Below are positions 1 to 8,860 of a DNA stretch of 64,000 nt, piece after piece. Position 1 is the first letter of the stretch. The number at the start of each line of letters is the position of its first letter. The notes beneath the pieces are model-generated. The model did no database searches. It saw only the letters and a program-made list of their open reading frames with translations, and was not told where the DNA came from. A program made the translations under genes and the position numbers. Source of the stretch: JAVBTT01 sp031550325 (GTDB lineage: Bacteria > Bacillota > Clostridia > Oscillospirales > UBA929); NCBI GenBank assembly GCA_031550325.1, contig JAVBOR010000007.1:56275-120274 (forward strand), given 5' to 3'.

Positions 1-57
1 GCAAAAGCTCTAAGGCAGGACGCTCTTGGAACCTGCCGCCTGGGAAGGAGAAGACAC

Positions 58-810
58 ATGTCCGACCAATCGGACAAGCTGGCCAGACTTTGGAAAGATT
101 TTTCCGAGACGAAGAATCTGGAGCTGCGCAACCAGCTTGTGATGCAGTATGTTGCCCTTGTCAAGGCCATTGTGCTGCGCATGCTGCCCACCTACCGCAA
201 ACACGTCGACTTTGACGATCTGATGAGTTGCGGATTGCTGGGCCTGATGGATGCCATTGACAAATTTGACTTGAAGAAGGAGGTTAAGTTTGAAACTTAT
301 GCGTCGCTGAGGATCAAGGGCGAAATCGTCGACCAGATCCGCAAACAGGATTGGGCGCCGATCAGTCTTCGGCAAAAAATCAAGCGCATTGAAGAGGGAA
401 TTGAATCTCTGGAGGGAAAACTGGGACGCAGTCCGACCGAGCAGGAGTTGGCGGCCTATGTGTCGATGAATGTGGAGGACGTCAAGCGCACGCTGGACGA
501 GTCGCATACCTTCAACGTTGTTTGTCTGGACGAAATTCTTGTCGACCGCATGGGCGGGGAAGAACTCGTGCCCGGCAGCGGCGAGGGCCCTGAAGAGAGT
601 TTGGAAAAAAAGGAACTGCGCGAAATTCTGAGCCAGTCGATCGACAGCCTGCCTGAGAAAGAGCGCATGGTCGTGTCCCTTTATTATCACGATGAGCTGA
701 CCTTGAAGGAAATCGGCGCTGTGCTCGGGGTATCCGAGTCGCGCATCAGTCAAATCCACGCAAAGGCCATTATGTCGTTGCGCCTGCGCATGAAGAGCGT
801 GATCGGATAA
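58..810 (+). CDS. fliA: RNA polymerase sigma factor FliA/SigD (sigma-28)
   Basis: Directs RNA polymerase to late flagellar promoters. The 250-residue length is normal for sigma-28. Region 2 is visible near residues 45-90 (DLMSCGLLGLMDAIDKFD, then FETYASLRIKGEIVDQIR). Region 3 follows at about 100-150, and the region 4 helix-turn-helix (LKEIGAVLGVSESRISQ) is near the C terminus. The ATG follows a strong GGGAAGGAGAAG ribosome site. Bases 1-57 contain only this leader and no gene I can identify. Three sigma-28-type promoters and its anti-sigma factor FlgM lie downstream, which supports FliA over another sigma-70 family member. Confidence 0.95.
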   Translation: MSDQSDKLARLWKDFSETKNLELRNQLVMQYVALVKAIVLRMLPTYRKHVDFDDLMSCGLLGLMDAIDKFDLKKEVKFETYASLRIKGEIVDQIRKQDWAPISLRQKIKRIEEGIESLEGKLGRSPTEQELAAYVSMNVEDVKRTLDESHTFNVVCLDEILVDRMGGEELVPGSGEGPEESLEKKELREILSQSIDSLPEKERMVVSLYYHDELTLKEIGAVLGVSESRISQIHAKAIMSLRLRMKSVIG

Positions 811-840
811 AAGGCGCTGCGCGAGCGGGAGGGAACCTTT

Positions 841-1212
841 ATGGCACTGCATATTATTGAGACGCAAATGATGTTGTCCCGCCCTGTCGAGGCCACGTCG
901 GAAAAGGCGCACGCGCTTGCCAAGCAGGCGATGAATCCCGACGCGCTGCGCCACGACGAGCAGCAGCAGGTGGAAAAGCAACTGAACAGTCCACAGGCTG
1001 CGGAGACGGTCGAGGAGGGCAAGGTGCGCGAGGAACACGGGCGACAGGAGGGCGGCCAAAACGAAAAGAGCGAACAGCAGCAGGAGGAAGAGGCCGCCAA
1101 AGATGAGCTTGAGCAATTAAAGAAGCAGGCCACCGAAAAACTGCTGAATCTTCCGGTTGAGCGCGGCCGCTATGCCAAACGCGATGAGCATCGCGTTGAC
1201 ATCACCCTGTAG
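841..1212 (+). CDS. Hypothetical charged, Gln/Glu-rich protein in the fliA operon
   Basis: A 123-residue soluble protein with no recognised domain. The N terminus (MALHIIETQMMLSR) is followed by a long, highly charged, probably helical or coiled stretch rich in Glu, Gln and Lys (about residues 35-105). There is no signal peptide or membrane segment. It starts 30 bases after fliA behind GGGAGGGAACC and ends 10 bases before the swrB-like gene, so the three are probably co-transcribed. Its position suggests a flagellar or motility accessory role, but that is inference from location only. Confidence 0.7.
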   Translation: MALHIIETQMMLSRPVEATSEKAHALAKQAMNPDALRHDEQQQVEKQLNSPQAAETVEEGKVREEHGRQEGGQNEKSEQQQEEEAAKDELEQLKKQATEKLLNLPVERGRYAKRDEHRVDITL

Positions 1213-1222
1213 GCAGACGGCG

Positions 1223-1744
1223 ATGTGGGGGTATTTGATCGGATTTTCGGCCGTGATGGCGGCCGCCTATATTGCTCTGTTCGTCATCCTGTGGCGCAGG
1301 ACGGCAAAAATGAACAGCCCTACCGACCGGCGCGAGGCGTCGGTCTTTAAACTCTATGAAGAAATAGAGTCCATGCTCGACAGCTTTGAGGACTATGTGC
1401 GCGAGGTGCACGAGGGCTTTGAGGCCGAGCGCGCCCGGCTGGATGAGCTGTTTCGGCAGGTCAGCCTGCTTCACGGGCAGCTGGGCGAGCGCGTTCCGAT
1501 CTCCTATGTGCCGCCCCCGGTGTCCGCGCCTGAGGCAAGGCCCGCCGAGCCCGCGGCCGAGCCGACAGCGCCGCCGCCGTCCCGCTTGAGCCAAAAGGAC
1601 CGGGACACGCTTGACAAAATGGGAAAAAAGTCGCAGAAGGTGCGCTTTTTGATGAGCAGGGGCCTGTCGCTGGACGAGGTGGCCCGGGAGCTTGGCATTG
1701 GAAAGGGCGAAGTGCGCCTGATTGCCGACTTGGAAAAAAATTGA
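1223..1744 (+). CDS. SwrB/YlxL-like membrane-anchored protein (DUF6115-type)
   Basis: A bitopic protein of 173 residues. It has one N-terminal membrane helix (about residues 2-24), a charged probable coiled coil at 40-90, a Pro/Ala-rich linker, and a C-terminal helix-turn-helix-like motif (VARELGIGKGEVRLIADL). In Bacillus subtilis the gene after sigD is swrB, which has the same layout and promotes flagellar basal-body activation and swarming; the match here rests on architecture and position. I chose the ATG at 1223 because the longer frame opens inside the preceding gene. The ribosome site is weak. Confidence 0.7.
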   Translation: MWGYLIGFSAVMAAAYIALFVILWRRTAKMNSPTDRREASVFKLYEEIESMLDSFEDYVREVHEGFEAERARLDELFRQVSLLHGQLGERVPISYVPPPVSAPEARPAEPAAEPTAPPPSRLSQKDRDTLDKMGKKSQKVRFLMSRGLSLDEVARELGIGKGEVRLIADLEKN

Positions 1745-1766
1745 ACCTTTTCCTGGACCTTTTGGT

Positions 1767-1793
1767 TAAGCCGCGACTTATTTTCAACGATAT
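1767..1793 (+). promoter_or_regulatory. Sigma-28-type promoter for flgF-flgG
   Basis: TAAG at 1767-1770, a 15-base spacer, then AACGATAT at 1786-1793. This is close to the sigma-28 consensus TAAA-N15-GCCGATAA. It lies 43 bases before the flgF start and fits transcription by the fliA product. Confidence 0.7.
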
Positions 1794-1836
1794 ATAATTA
1801 AAACTAAGGCTATGTTTGAGGATAAGGAGTGTTGCT

Positions 1837-2688
1837 ATGCTGCGCGGTTTGTATACGGCAGGGACGGCCATGATCGCCCAGAGTCGGCGCATGGATGTGA
1901 TTTCCAACAACCTGGTCAACGTGGAGACCGTTGGGTACAAGCAGGACGTGATGGTGACCAAGAGCTTCCGCGACATGATGATCAGCAGGATCAACGACCC
2001 GTCAGTATACCAGTACAGCTATGTAGGGCCCCATAACACAGGCATCCATATCGACACGATCTACTCGGTCTTTACGCAAGGGCCGCTTGAACAGACCGAG
2101 AACCCGACCGATCTGGCGCTGGACAAAGAGGGCTTTTTTGTGGTCGAATTTACGCCCACCACGCTCGTCCCACCGACGCCCGAGGAACTGGCCGACCCCG
2201 ACTACGAGCCGGAGTACGAGGAGGGCGAAACCGAGTACCGCTACACGCGCTCAGGTAACTTTAACGTCGACGCCGACGGGTATCTCGTCACGCCGACCGG
2301 CCACTACGTACAGGGACAGGACGGCCCGATTCTCGTGGGGACGACCGACTTTGAGGTCAGCTCCGAAGGCCTGGTCACCGTGGACGGACAGGAGATCGAC
2401 ACGTTGCGCGTGGTCGCGTTTGAGGATCCCGGCGTGCTTCGCAAGGCTGGGGACAATCTCTGGTTTCCCGTGGGCTCTGCCGATGAGGACGGGGACATTG
2501 CCGTGCCCGAGCCGATGGACATTACAGGTTCTGTCAAGCAGGGCTTTCTGGAGGCGTCCAACGTCGACACCGCCTCTGAAACCGTGCGCATGATTGAGTG
2601 TCAGCGCGCGTATGAGATCAACCAGCGCATGATTCACATGATTGACGAGTCGCTCGGCCGCGCGGTCAACGACATTGCGAAGGTGTAA
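1837..2688 (+). CDS. flgF: Flagellar basal-body rod protein, FlgF/FlhO type
   Basis: Rod/hook family protein of 283 residues, exported through the flagellar type III system to build the rod. The N-terminal signature is present (MLRGLYTAGTAMIAQSRR, then MDVISNNLVNVETVGYKQ). The C-terminal heptad region (FLEASNVDTASETVRMIECQ) is typical of the FlgE/F/G superfamily. An acidic insertion near residues 110-130 (PEELADPDYEPEYEEGE) is unusual. The ATG at 1837 follows AAGGAG; the upstream in-frame start would precede the ribosome site. It is paired with flgG, as flhO-flhP are in Bacillus. Confidence 0.88.
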   Translation: MLRGLYTAGTAMIAQSRRMDVISNNLVNVETVGYKQDVMVTKSFRDMMISRINDPSVYQYSYVGPHNTGIHIDTIYSVFTQGPLEQTENPTDLALDKEGFFVVEFTPTTLVPPTPEELADPDYEPEYEEGETEYRYTRSGNFNVDADGYLVTPTGHYVQGQDGPILVGTTDFEVSSEGLVTVDGQEIDTLRVVAFEDPGVLRKAGDNLWFPVGSADEDGDIAVPEPMDITGSVKQGFLEASNVDTASETVRMIECQRAYEINQRMIHMIDESLGRAVNDIAKV

Positions 2689-2690
2689 CG

Positions 2691-3485
2691 ATGATACAAA
2701 CACTGTATACGGGCGCGACCGGGCTGACAAGCCAGCAAAAAAATATCGACGTCATCGCGCACAACGTGAGTAACCTTCAGACAGAGGGCTTCAAGCGCTC
2801 CCGGTTTGACTTCCGGGACTGTCTGTACATGCGCATGCAGAGCCCGGTGGACAACAGCCCCGGGAAGAATCTTCAGCGCGGCGCGGGAGCTATTGAATAT
2901 CAGATCGCGCGGATGTTCGCGCAGGGTGCGACGCTGACAACCGAGCGCACGCTGGACTTCATGCTTGACGGCCGGGGATTCTTCGCCGTGGAAAACCCTA
3001 ACCAACTTGAGGACAACGAGGGCCGGGACGCCATTCTCTATACGCGGAAGGGCAACTTTTATGTCACGCCCGAGGAAGAGGGCGGCTTTCTCGTCGACGC
3101 CGACGGTCGCTACCTCCTGGAAGAGGGCGGCGAGCGCATCAGCCTGCGCTATCCCTCCACGCTCAGCATCAGCGCCGAGGGCGTGATCAGCGAGACAGAC
3201 AACGACGGAAACAGCTTTGAGGTGGCCACGCTGGCCCTTAAGGATTTCAGCAACCGTGACGGGCTCCAGTCCGTTGGGGACAACTACTTTATGGAGTCGG
3301 CCAACAGCGGTGAGCTCATCGCGGCGGGCGGCACGGTGCGTCAGGGTGCGCTGGAGGGCTCGAACGTGGATTACGGCAATGAAGTCACCCGCCTGATCAG
3401 AGCACAGAGGGCCTATCAACTGGCCTCGCGTGTGATCTCGACGGCCGATCAGATGATGCAGACGGCCAACAACATCAGACAGTAG
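2691..3485 (+). CDS. flgG: Flagellar distal rod protein FlgG (FlhP)
   Basis: 264-residue distal rod protein. The N terminus carries the family motif (LYTGATGLTSQQKNIDVIAH, then NVSNLQTEGFKRSRFDFRD), and the C terminus has QGALEGSNVDYGNEVTRLI followed by RAQRAYQ. Length is normal for FlgG. It starts two bases after the flgF stop, so the two are translationally coupled and probably share the sigma-28-type promoter at 1767. Confidence 0.9.
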   Translation: MIQTLYTGATGLTSQQKNIDVIAHNVSNLQTEGFKRSRFDFRDCLYMRMQSPVDNSPGKNLQRGAGAIEYQIARMFAQGATLTTERTLDFMLDGRGFFAVENPNQLEDNEGRDAILYTRKGNFYVTPEEEGGFLVDADGRYLLEEGGERISLRYPSTLSISAEGVISETDNDGNSFEVATLALKDFSNRDGLQSVGDNYFMESANSGELIAAGGTVRQGALEGSNVDYGNEVTRLIRAQRAYQLASRVISTADQMMQTANNIRQ

Positions 3486-3556
3486 CGTGCGCCGGCGCTT
3501 TCGCCCGATGCGACGCGCCCGAATGTTGAATAATAGTACATGCAGGAGAAATGATT

Positions 3557-3976
3557 ATGGATTTCCGTCAATGTAAAAACTGCCGAAAACTGTTTCAGTA
3601 CCGCAACAGCCCGCTCTGTCCCGACTGTGTCAACGAGCTGGACAGGCTTTTCGAGGCGGTGCGCAACTATATTTATGAGAACCCCCGTTCCTCTACAGAG
3701 GAGATCTGCGCCGAAACCGGCGCCGACTCGCAGATGCTGTATGGCTGGCTGCGCGAAGGGCGGCTCATTTTGGGCAAGGACAGCGCAAAGCTGCTTGTCT
3801 GCGAATCCTGCGGTCAGCCCATCAGCCTGGGACGGTACTGCGACGCCTGCTCGAGCGACGTGCGCAATCAACTTGAGGGCGCCGCAAAGTCGCTGGACGC
3901 GATGAAGGCCCAACCGCGGCCAAAGGCCGGCGACAAGGACGGCCCTAGGATGCATGTGGACTTCCGGAAAGGTTGA
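3557..3976 (+). CDS. yvyF: YvyF-type flagellar operon zinc-finger protein
   Basis: 139 residues with two cysteine pairs at the N terminus (CKNC and CPDC) and two in the middle (CESC and CDAC), suggesting two zinc knuckles around a helical MerR-like segment (TEEICAETGADSQMLYGWL). This matches the flagellar operon protein family containing Bacillus YvyF, which sits before flgM, as here. The biochemical role is not established. The ATG at 3557 is preferred because AGGAGA then lies seven bases upstream; the ATG at 3551 is too close to it. Confidence 0.8.
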   Translation: MDFRQCKNCRKLFQYRNSPLCPDCVNELDRLFEAVRNYIYENPRSSTEEICAETGADSQMLYGWLREGRLILGKDSAKLLVCESCGQPISLGRYCDACSSDVRNQLEGAAKSLDAMKAQPRPKAGDKDGPRMHVDFRKG

Positions 3977-4231
3977 CCGCCATAAAAAAGAAAAAATTAC
4001 CAATTTTAAGAAATGCTGCTGGATTTTTGATTAATGGCGGAAAACACGTAGGGTTTACGGCGCTTTTGCGTCACAAAGGATTCTCTCAAACATTGATTTG
4101 AAAAATATTATTGTAAACCGGGTGGAAATGACCTGCTTTGGCTCAAGGCGAGCGAACTTTTTTACGATATAGAAGTTGAATAGAAATGGCGTGGCTTACA
4201 GCCCGGCATAAGAAGAGAAGGAGGAGCAAGC
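3977..4231. other. Intergenic region before flgM
   Basis: 255 AT-rich bases. No reading frame is convincing. It holds the sigma-28-type promoter at 4143-4170 and, upstream of that, an AT-rich stretch with no clear terminator. Confidence 0.5.
4143..4170 (+). promoter_or_regulatory. Sigma-28-type promoter for flgM-flgN-flgK-flgL
   Basis: TCAA at 4143-4146, a 16-base spacer, then TACGATAT at 4163-4170, close to the sigma-28 consensus. It lies 61 bases before flgM. Expression of FlgM from a FliA-dependent promoter gives the usual negative feedback loop. Confidence 0.65.
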
Positions 4232-4507
4232 ATGGATCTCAAGATCGGATCGGTACCCACGGCAGGAATCTCGCGTTATAGCGAGGTGCAGAAAAAAGCG
4301 CCCCAAAGTGTTCAGGTGAAGCAGGAGTCAGATAAGGTGGACACATCATCATCGTCAAGACTTTTCAATCAGGCCCTGCGCGCGGTCAAGGAGTCTCCCG
4401 ACGTGCGCGCCGACAAAGTCGAAGCCATTCGCAAAAGCATTGAAGACGGTACGTATCGTGTGGACAGCGAAGCGATTGCTGATAAAATGCTGTCCTCCAT
4501 TCGCTGA
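4232..4507 (+). CDS. flgM: Anti-sigma-28 factor FlgM
   Basis: 91 residues. FlgM binds and inhibits sigma-28 until the hook is finished, and is then exported. The N-terminal half is polar and probably disordered (Ser/Lys/Gln-rich). The C-terminal half holds the sigma-binding helices (SPDVRADKVEAIRKSIEDGT, then YRVDSEAIADKML). Length and position before flgN-flgK are typical. The ribosome site AAGGAGGAG is strong. Confidence 0.92.
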   Translation: MDLKIGSVPTAGISRYSEVQKKAPQSVQVKQESDKVDTSSSSRLFNQALRAVKESPDVRADKVEAIRKSIEDGTYRVDSEAIADKMLSSIR

Positions 4508-4531
4508 GCAAGTCACGGTTGAGGCAGACCA

Positions 4532-5026
4532 TTGAGTATTGAATTCGAAAAGCTGCTGACCGTTTTGCTTGCGGAGTCGGATATTTACACGCAGCTTCTG
4601 GCGCTGTCCAAGGACAAAAAAGAAGCGGTGCTCAACAACGATCTGGATCAGATCAACCGTGTTGTGCGCGAGGAGCAGGCGCTCGTCGCGCGGCTTTCCG
4701 ACAAGGAGCGTTTGCGCCTTGCCAGTGTGCGGGAGCTCACGGCGAAGCTCGGAGATCCGGAGGCTACTCTGATGAGCTTTGCCGCTCTGGGCACACCCCA
4801 GCAGCAAGCGCGGCTGGATGACCTGCAAATCGCCCTTCGTGGAGTGCTTTCCGAACTTCAAGCCGCCAATGAGGTCAACAAGAGGCTCATCGACACGCGG
4901 CTGGACTACATTCGCTTTGTCGTCGATTCCATGTCGGAGGGCGGCGGCGCGGGCGTTTATGGAGCACTCGGCGAAGGGCCCTCCCATTCTGGGCAGCGAA
5001 CCAATCTTTATGATCAGAAGGTGTGA
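4532..5026 (+). CDS. flgN: Flagellar export chaperone FlgN (YvyG)
   Basis: 164-residue, mostly helical protein. The N-terminal coiled region (FEKLLTVLLAESDIYTQLL, then alternating charged heptads to about residue 120) fits FlgN, the chaperone for the hook-filament junction proteins FlgK and FlgL, which are encoded next. Translation begins at a TTG at 4532, 24 bases after flgM; no ATG fits better. The C-terminal 30 residues are Gly/Ser-rich. Confidence 0.85.
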   Translation: MSIEFEKLLTVLLAESDIYTQLLALSKDKKEAVLNNDLDQINRVVREEQALVARLSDKERLRLASVRELTAKLGDPEATLMSFAALGTPQQQARLDDLQIALRGVLSELQAANEVNKRLIDTRLDYIRFVVDSMSEGGGAGVYGALGEGPSHSGQRTNLYDQKV

Positions 5027-5032
5027 GATAGC

Positions 5033-6622
5033 TTGAGATCGACCTTTTATGGACTCAATATTGCCAGCAAGGGACTTTTCGTTTCGCAGAGGCAAATCGA
5101 CGTCACCAGCCACAACGTGGCCAACTCCAACGTCGATGGATACAGCCGTCAGCGCTATATCACCTCGGCGGTGCCGCCCAAAGGCGCGCTGAGCCAGTTT
5201 GTCGATCCTACGCGCGGCCAGGTGGGCGACGGTGTGCAGACCTTGTCGCTGGACCAAATCCGCGACCGCTTTCTGGATCAGCAGTACCGCACCGAAAACG
5301 CGAAATCCAGCTATTGGGAGACGCGTTCCAACGCCCTTTACTATGTGGAGGACGTGTTTAACGCCACGGATGAGACCAGCCTAAACGGCATCATGTCGGC
5401 TTTCTTCAACAGCCTGCAAGAGCTTTCAAAAAACTCCACCGACGAGGCCATTCGCACGAACGTATTGGCCGAGGCCAAGAAGCTCACCGACACGTTTCAC
5501 ATGTACCACAGCCAGCTGACCGACCTCATGGCTCAGCAGGACACCAACCTCGTGGCGCAGACTTCCAGTGTCAATGACATGATAAGCGACATTGCCGCAT
5601 ACAACGATAAGATCTTCAAGTTTGAGCTCGGCGGCTCGGTGGCCAACGATTTGCGCGACCAGCGCAACGTCGTGCTGGACAAGCTTTCCGGCATGATGAA
5701 CATCGCATACTCCGAACAGAGCTTTGAGCCGCCGCTTTACAATATTTACGGTCTGGAGCTCACGAGGCTCAACGTGTTCGCCGGCAAACAGGTCGGTGAG
5801 GATTACAGCGACAGACTGCTCGTGTCGCATGACGAACCGTTCTACTTAACGCTTGAGCAGGAACAGGGCCTGAACGAGATTGCCGACTTTAACGAGCCCG
5901 CCATTCCGACCCATAAGGTCTATCTTGCCTCCGGCCTCGCGCTGGATCAGGATGACATTGAAGATTTGGACGGCGGTATGCTCAAGAGTTATATGGATAT
6001 GCGCGACGGAAATGTCACTGAAAACCAGGGCGTGCCGTATTATATCGCGCAGCTGAACACGATGGTGTCCTCGCTGGTGCATGAGTTTAACGCCATTCAC
6101 AGTATGGGATACTCGATGCCGTATTCTGCGGTGATGTCCTCATCGGATTCCACCAGCGGCATTAACTTTTTTGATCCCGACGGCGAGACTGCCGCGACCA
6201 TTACGCTGTCGGCTGATATTTTGCTCAGTTCCTTCAACATTGCCGCTTCGTCGGAATATGTCACGATGGACTCCGACGGTCACCTGCAGACAGGCAACAA
6301 CAACACTATGCTTGAACTGATCAAGGGCGTGAAGGAACGCACCGATCTGGACGAAGTGGGCAGCTACGAGGGCTTCTACAAGAACTTTCTGGGCAGCCTG
6401 GCGTCCGAGGTGGCGCACTCGAACAATATGTTGAGCGGGCAGGTTGTGCTGCTGGACAGCATTCAGTCCCAGAGGGTATCGGTCATGGGCGTCAGCGTTG
6501 ACGAGGAAATGACCAACTTAATCCGCTTCCAGCACGCGTATAACTCGTCGGCCCGCGCCATCACCGCGATGGACGAGGCCCTTGACAAGCTCATCAACGG
6601 CACAGGCCGCGTCGGCCTGTAA
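5033..6622 (+). CDS. flgK: Flagellar hook-associated protein FlgK (HAP1)
   Basis: 529-residue hook-filament junction protein. The N terminus has the flagellar rod/hook motif (GLNIASKGLFVSQRQIDVTS, then HNVANSNVDGYSRQ), and the C terminus has the matching amphipathic helix (EEMTNLIRFQHAYNSSARAI). The family length is about 500-600. It starts with TTG six bases after flgN. FlgN, encoded upstream, is its expected export chaperone. Confidence 0.93.
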   Translation: MRSTFYGLNIASKGLFVSQRQIDVTSHNVANSNVDGYSRQRYITSAVPPKGALSQFVDPTRGQVGDGVQTLSLDQIRDRFLDQQYRTENAKSSYWETRSNALYYVEDVFNATDETSLNGIMSAFFNSLQELSKNSTDEAIRTNVLAEAKKLTDTFHMYHSQLTDLMAQQDTNLVAQTSSVNDMISDIAAYNDKIFKFELGGSVANDLRDQRNVVLDKLSGMMNIAYSEQSFEPPLYNIYGLELTRLNVFAGKQVGEDYSDRLLVSHDEPFYLTLEQEQGLNEIADFNEPAIPTHKVYLASGLALDQDDIEDLDGGMLKSYMDMRDGNVTENQGVPYYIAQLNTMVSSLVHEFNAIHSMGYSMPYSAVMSSSDSTSGINFFDPDGETAATITLSADILLSSFNIAASSEYVTMDSDGHLQTGNNNTMLELIKGVKERTDLDEVGSYEGFYKNFLGSLASEVAHSNNMLSGQVVLLDSIQSQRVSVMGVSVDEEMTNLIRFQHAYNSSARAITAMDEALDKLINGTGRVGL

Positions 6623-6673
6623 GAGGGCCGGTTTGCCGCTCCCCATACTTCTTGAAAGTCCGGAGGTTATTCT

Positions 6674-7606
6674 ATGGCGCAACGCATCACGAACTCCATG
6701 ATGATCTCATCCTATAATCGCAATCTCAACGCCAACCAAAAGCGCATGAGCACGCTTCAGGATCAGCTGGCCACAAACAAGAAGCTGGTCAGGCTGTCGG
6801 ACGACCCGGTCAGCGTGGTTAAAGTGCTCAACTCCAAGAGCAAGCTCAACGACATAGAGCAGTACCAGAAGAACCTGCGGGACGCCAACGCCTGGCTGAC
6901 CCATACCGAGACGGCGCTGGGTGAAATGAACGAAGTCATCAAGCGCACATACGAGCTGGCGGTTTACGCCTCCAACGATGTGCTCGAGCCCGACGACCGG
7001 CAGGCCATTGCCGAAGAAGTGCAGCAGCTTCGCGATCAGGTGATCACGCTTGCCAACACGACGTTGGGGGACAAGTACATCTTTGGCAGCTACAACGTGT
7101 CGTCGGCGCCGTTTATGCCCGACCCCGAGACGGGCGATGTGCTGCTCAACGGCACGAGCATGGTCTTTGACGACGGAGACGAAGAGTTTATCCGCTATGA
7201 GATCAACCTCGGCATTGACTTTGACGTCGCTGTTCCGGGAAACGCTCTTTTAGGCGTCGGGGAACAAAACAACATTTACTTTCAGATCAATGAGTTTCTC
7301 AATACCATTCAAAACCCTGAGTCAACGCTGAACGAGATTCAGCCGTTTATCGGAAGCATGCAGAACCTCCAGAAGAGCGTTTTGGCCACGATGGCCGAAG
7401 TGGGCGGACGCACAAGCCGGCTTGAAATGATGGAAACCCGGTTTGCGCAGGACAACATCAACTACACGCAGATGAAATCGGATGTGGAGGATCTGGATAC
7501 GGCGGAGGCCGTGATGAAGTTCTCTATGGCGGAGGCTGTATACCGGGCGGCGCTGGGCGTCGGCGGACGGATACTGCAGCCCACGCTGGTGGACTTTTTG
7601 AAATAG
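6674..7606 (+). CDS. flgL: Flagellar hook-associated protein FlgL (HAP3)
   Basis: 310-residue flagellin-related junction protein. The N-terminal D0/D1 helices (MAQRITNSMMISSYNRNLNA) and a C-terminal helix (EAVMKFSMAEAVYRAALGVG) are present, with a central variable segment (NTTLGDKYIFGSYNVSSAPF). The ribosome site CCGGAGG is ten bases upstream. Gene order flgK-flgL is conserved. Confidence 0.93.
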   Translation: MAQRITNSMMISSYNRNLNANQKRMSTLQDQLATNKKLVRLSDDPVSVVKVLNSKSKLNDIEQYQKNLRDANAWLTHTETALGEMNEVIKRTYELAVYASNDVLEPDDRQAIAEEVQQLRDQVITLANTTLGDKYIFGSYNVSSAPFMPDPETGDVLLNGTSMVFDDGDEEFIRYEINLGIDFDVAVPGNALLGVGEQNNIYFQINEFLNTIQNPESTLNEIQPFIGSMQNLQKSVLATMAEVGGRTSRLEMMETRFAQDNINYTQMKSDVEDLDTAEAVMKFSMAEAVYRAALGVGGRILQPTLVDFLK

Positions 7607-7684
7607 GCCCCCACACGAGGCTTACGACAAACTTGACGATGACGAACAAGGATGTTCAGGGTCAAAACAGACAAGGTGGTCGCT

Positions 7685-8293
7685 ATGTTATCAAGAATTG
7701 TCATCAAACAGAGCGCGGGCGCCATCGCCATCGACGTCAGGCACGCAAAGCTGGAGGGCCGGCCCGGGCGCATGGAGATGTCCATGGAGCAGAACGCCGC
7801 CGAGGTGCTGACCATGGCCAATACGCTCCCGAAGATCCGGATCGATCAATCCGCGGCGTTTGCCAGCGTCGGACTGAAGCAATCAGTCCCTCTGGCCAAC
7901 GATATCCACGCCAAGGCGCTGCAAAACGGACTGCAGGCCATTGGCCGCATTGTCCAGGACGGACTGGAGTTCTTGCGCATCGAATCGCAGTCGCAGCCCA
8001 TTGCCGCTCAGGCGCAGCGTCTGGGTGTGCAGGATCTGCGCCTGACGGTGCGGGCGCTGCCGTCTGTCGGGCCGGATATCACGCTTGACGAGGGCAGTGT
8101 GGACATCGACATTCCCCGCCCCCAGTTGCAGGTCAACTGGAAGTGGGTCGATTCCACCAGCGAGTACACCCCGTATGAGGTCAATATTACGCTGGCGCGG
8201 AAACCTTCGATCGAAATTTCGGTCGAGCCGGGGATTGAACTGAGCTTTCCGACGAATATGGGAGTGGGCGGCGCCGTCGATGAAGCGATTTAG
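7685..8293 (+). CDS. yviE: YviE-like protein (DUF6470 type)
   Basis: 202 residues, soluble, no signal peptide. The N-terminal half includes RIVIKQSAGAIAIDVRHAKL and the C-terminal half is beta-rich (IDIPRPQLQVNWKWVDS). Position between flgL and fliW matches Bacillus yviE, whose function is unknown. I chose the ATG at 7685, with AAGGTGG about nine bases upstream; the longer frame from 7652 would read through that site. Confidence 0.78.
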   Translation: MLSRIVIKQSAGAIAIDVRHAKLEGRPGRMEMSMEQNAAEVLTMANTLPKIRIDQSAAFASVGLKQSVPLANDIHAKALQNGLQAIGRIVQDGLEFLRIESQSQPIAAQAQRLGVQDLRLTVRALPSVGPDITLDEGSVDIDIPRPQLQVNWKWVDSTSEYTPYEVNITLARKPSIEISVEPGIELSFPTNMGVGGAVDEAI

Positions 8294-8295
8294 CA

Positions 8296-8324
8296 TTGTA
8301 TTTTTAAACAGTGTGTGATAAGAT
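8296..8324 (+). promoter_or_regulatory. Sigma-A-type promoter for fliW-csrA
   Basis: TTGTAT at 8296-8301, a 17-base spacer, TAAGAT at 8319-8324. This suggests fliW-csrA can be expressed apart from the sigma-28 operon. Confidence 0.5.
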
Positions 8325-8325
8325 A

Positions 8326-8354
8326 CCCGGAGGGATATTAACGATCCCTCTGGG
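8326..8354 (+). other. Hairpin in the fliW leader
   Basis: CCCGGAGGGAT pairs with ATCCCTCTGGG around a seven-base loop, with one G-T pair. It lies just after the promoter at 8296 and contains GGA triplets of the sort CsrA binds. It could be a CsrA-responsive leader structure or the terminator of the yviE transcript; no T-run follows. Confidence 0.4.
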
Positions 8355-8380
8355 TTCTCATGTGAGAAGGGAGAAACGGT

Positions 8381-8860
8381 ATGCGCATCAATACGTCTCG
8401 ATTTGGGGAAATTGACATTGCGGACGAAAAGATCATCGCGTTTCACAATGGGATTCCGGGGTTTGAACACTGCAAGCACTTTGCGCTGATCACATCTGAA
8501 GAGACAGAGCCGTTCCATTGGCTTCAGGCGATGGAGGAACCCGATATCGCCATTGCCGTGATCAACCCCTTCAGGCTGTTTCCCGAGTACTCTCCGCAGG
8601 TGCCGGAGTCGGCGCTGTCCGACATCGGCAAGCCGCAGGACGAGGACATCGTCGTGCTCACGGTGGCGGTCATCCCGCCCGAGGTCACGCGGATGACCAC
8701 AAATCTCGTTTCGCCCATTTTGATCAACTCGAGGGTCAACGCGGGACGGCAGGTGATTTTGGAGGGCAGCGACTTCCAGATCAGACAGCCGATCTTTGAG
8801 GCGGTGCAGACACTGCTAAATGGAGGTGCGGACAATGCTGGTGCTGACCAGAAAGCTTAA
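8381..8860 (+). CDS. fliW: Flagellar assembly factor FliW
   Basis: 159-residue protein that binds either newly made flagellin or CsrA, and so couples flagellin secretion to its translation. The N-terminal sequence (FGEIDIADEKIIAFHNGIPG) is the family signature. The reading frame overlaps csrA by 26 bases and lies just before hag, the arrangement expected for the FliW-CsrA-flagellin switch. Ribosome site AAGGGAGAAA. Confidence 0.93.
   Translation: MRINTSRFGEIDIADEKIIAFHNGIPGFEHCKHFALITSEETEPFHWLQAMEEPDIAIAVINPFRLFPEYSPQVPESALSDIGKPQDEDIVVLTVAVIPPEVTRMTTNLVSPILINSRVNAGRQVILEGSDFQIRQPIFEAVQTLLNGGADNAGADQKA

Noticed and set aside
10..1116. Long minus-strand frame (368 codons) opposite fliA and the next gene
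   Set aside because: Antisense shadow of well-supported genes; composition is Leu/His/Arg-rich without domain features, and GC-rich codon bias opens the opposite frame.
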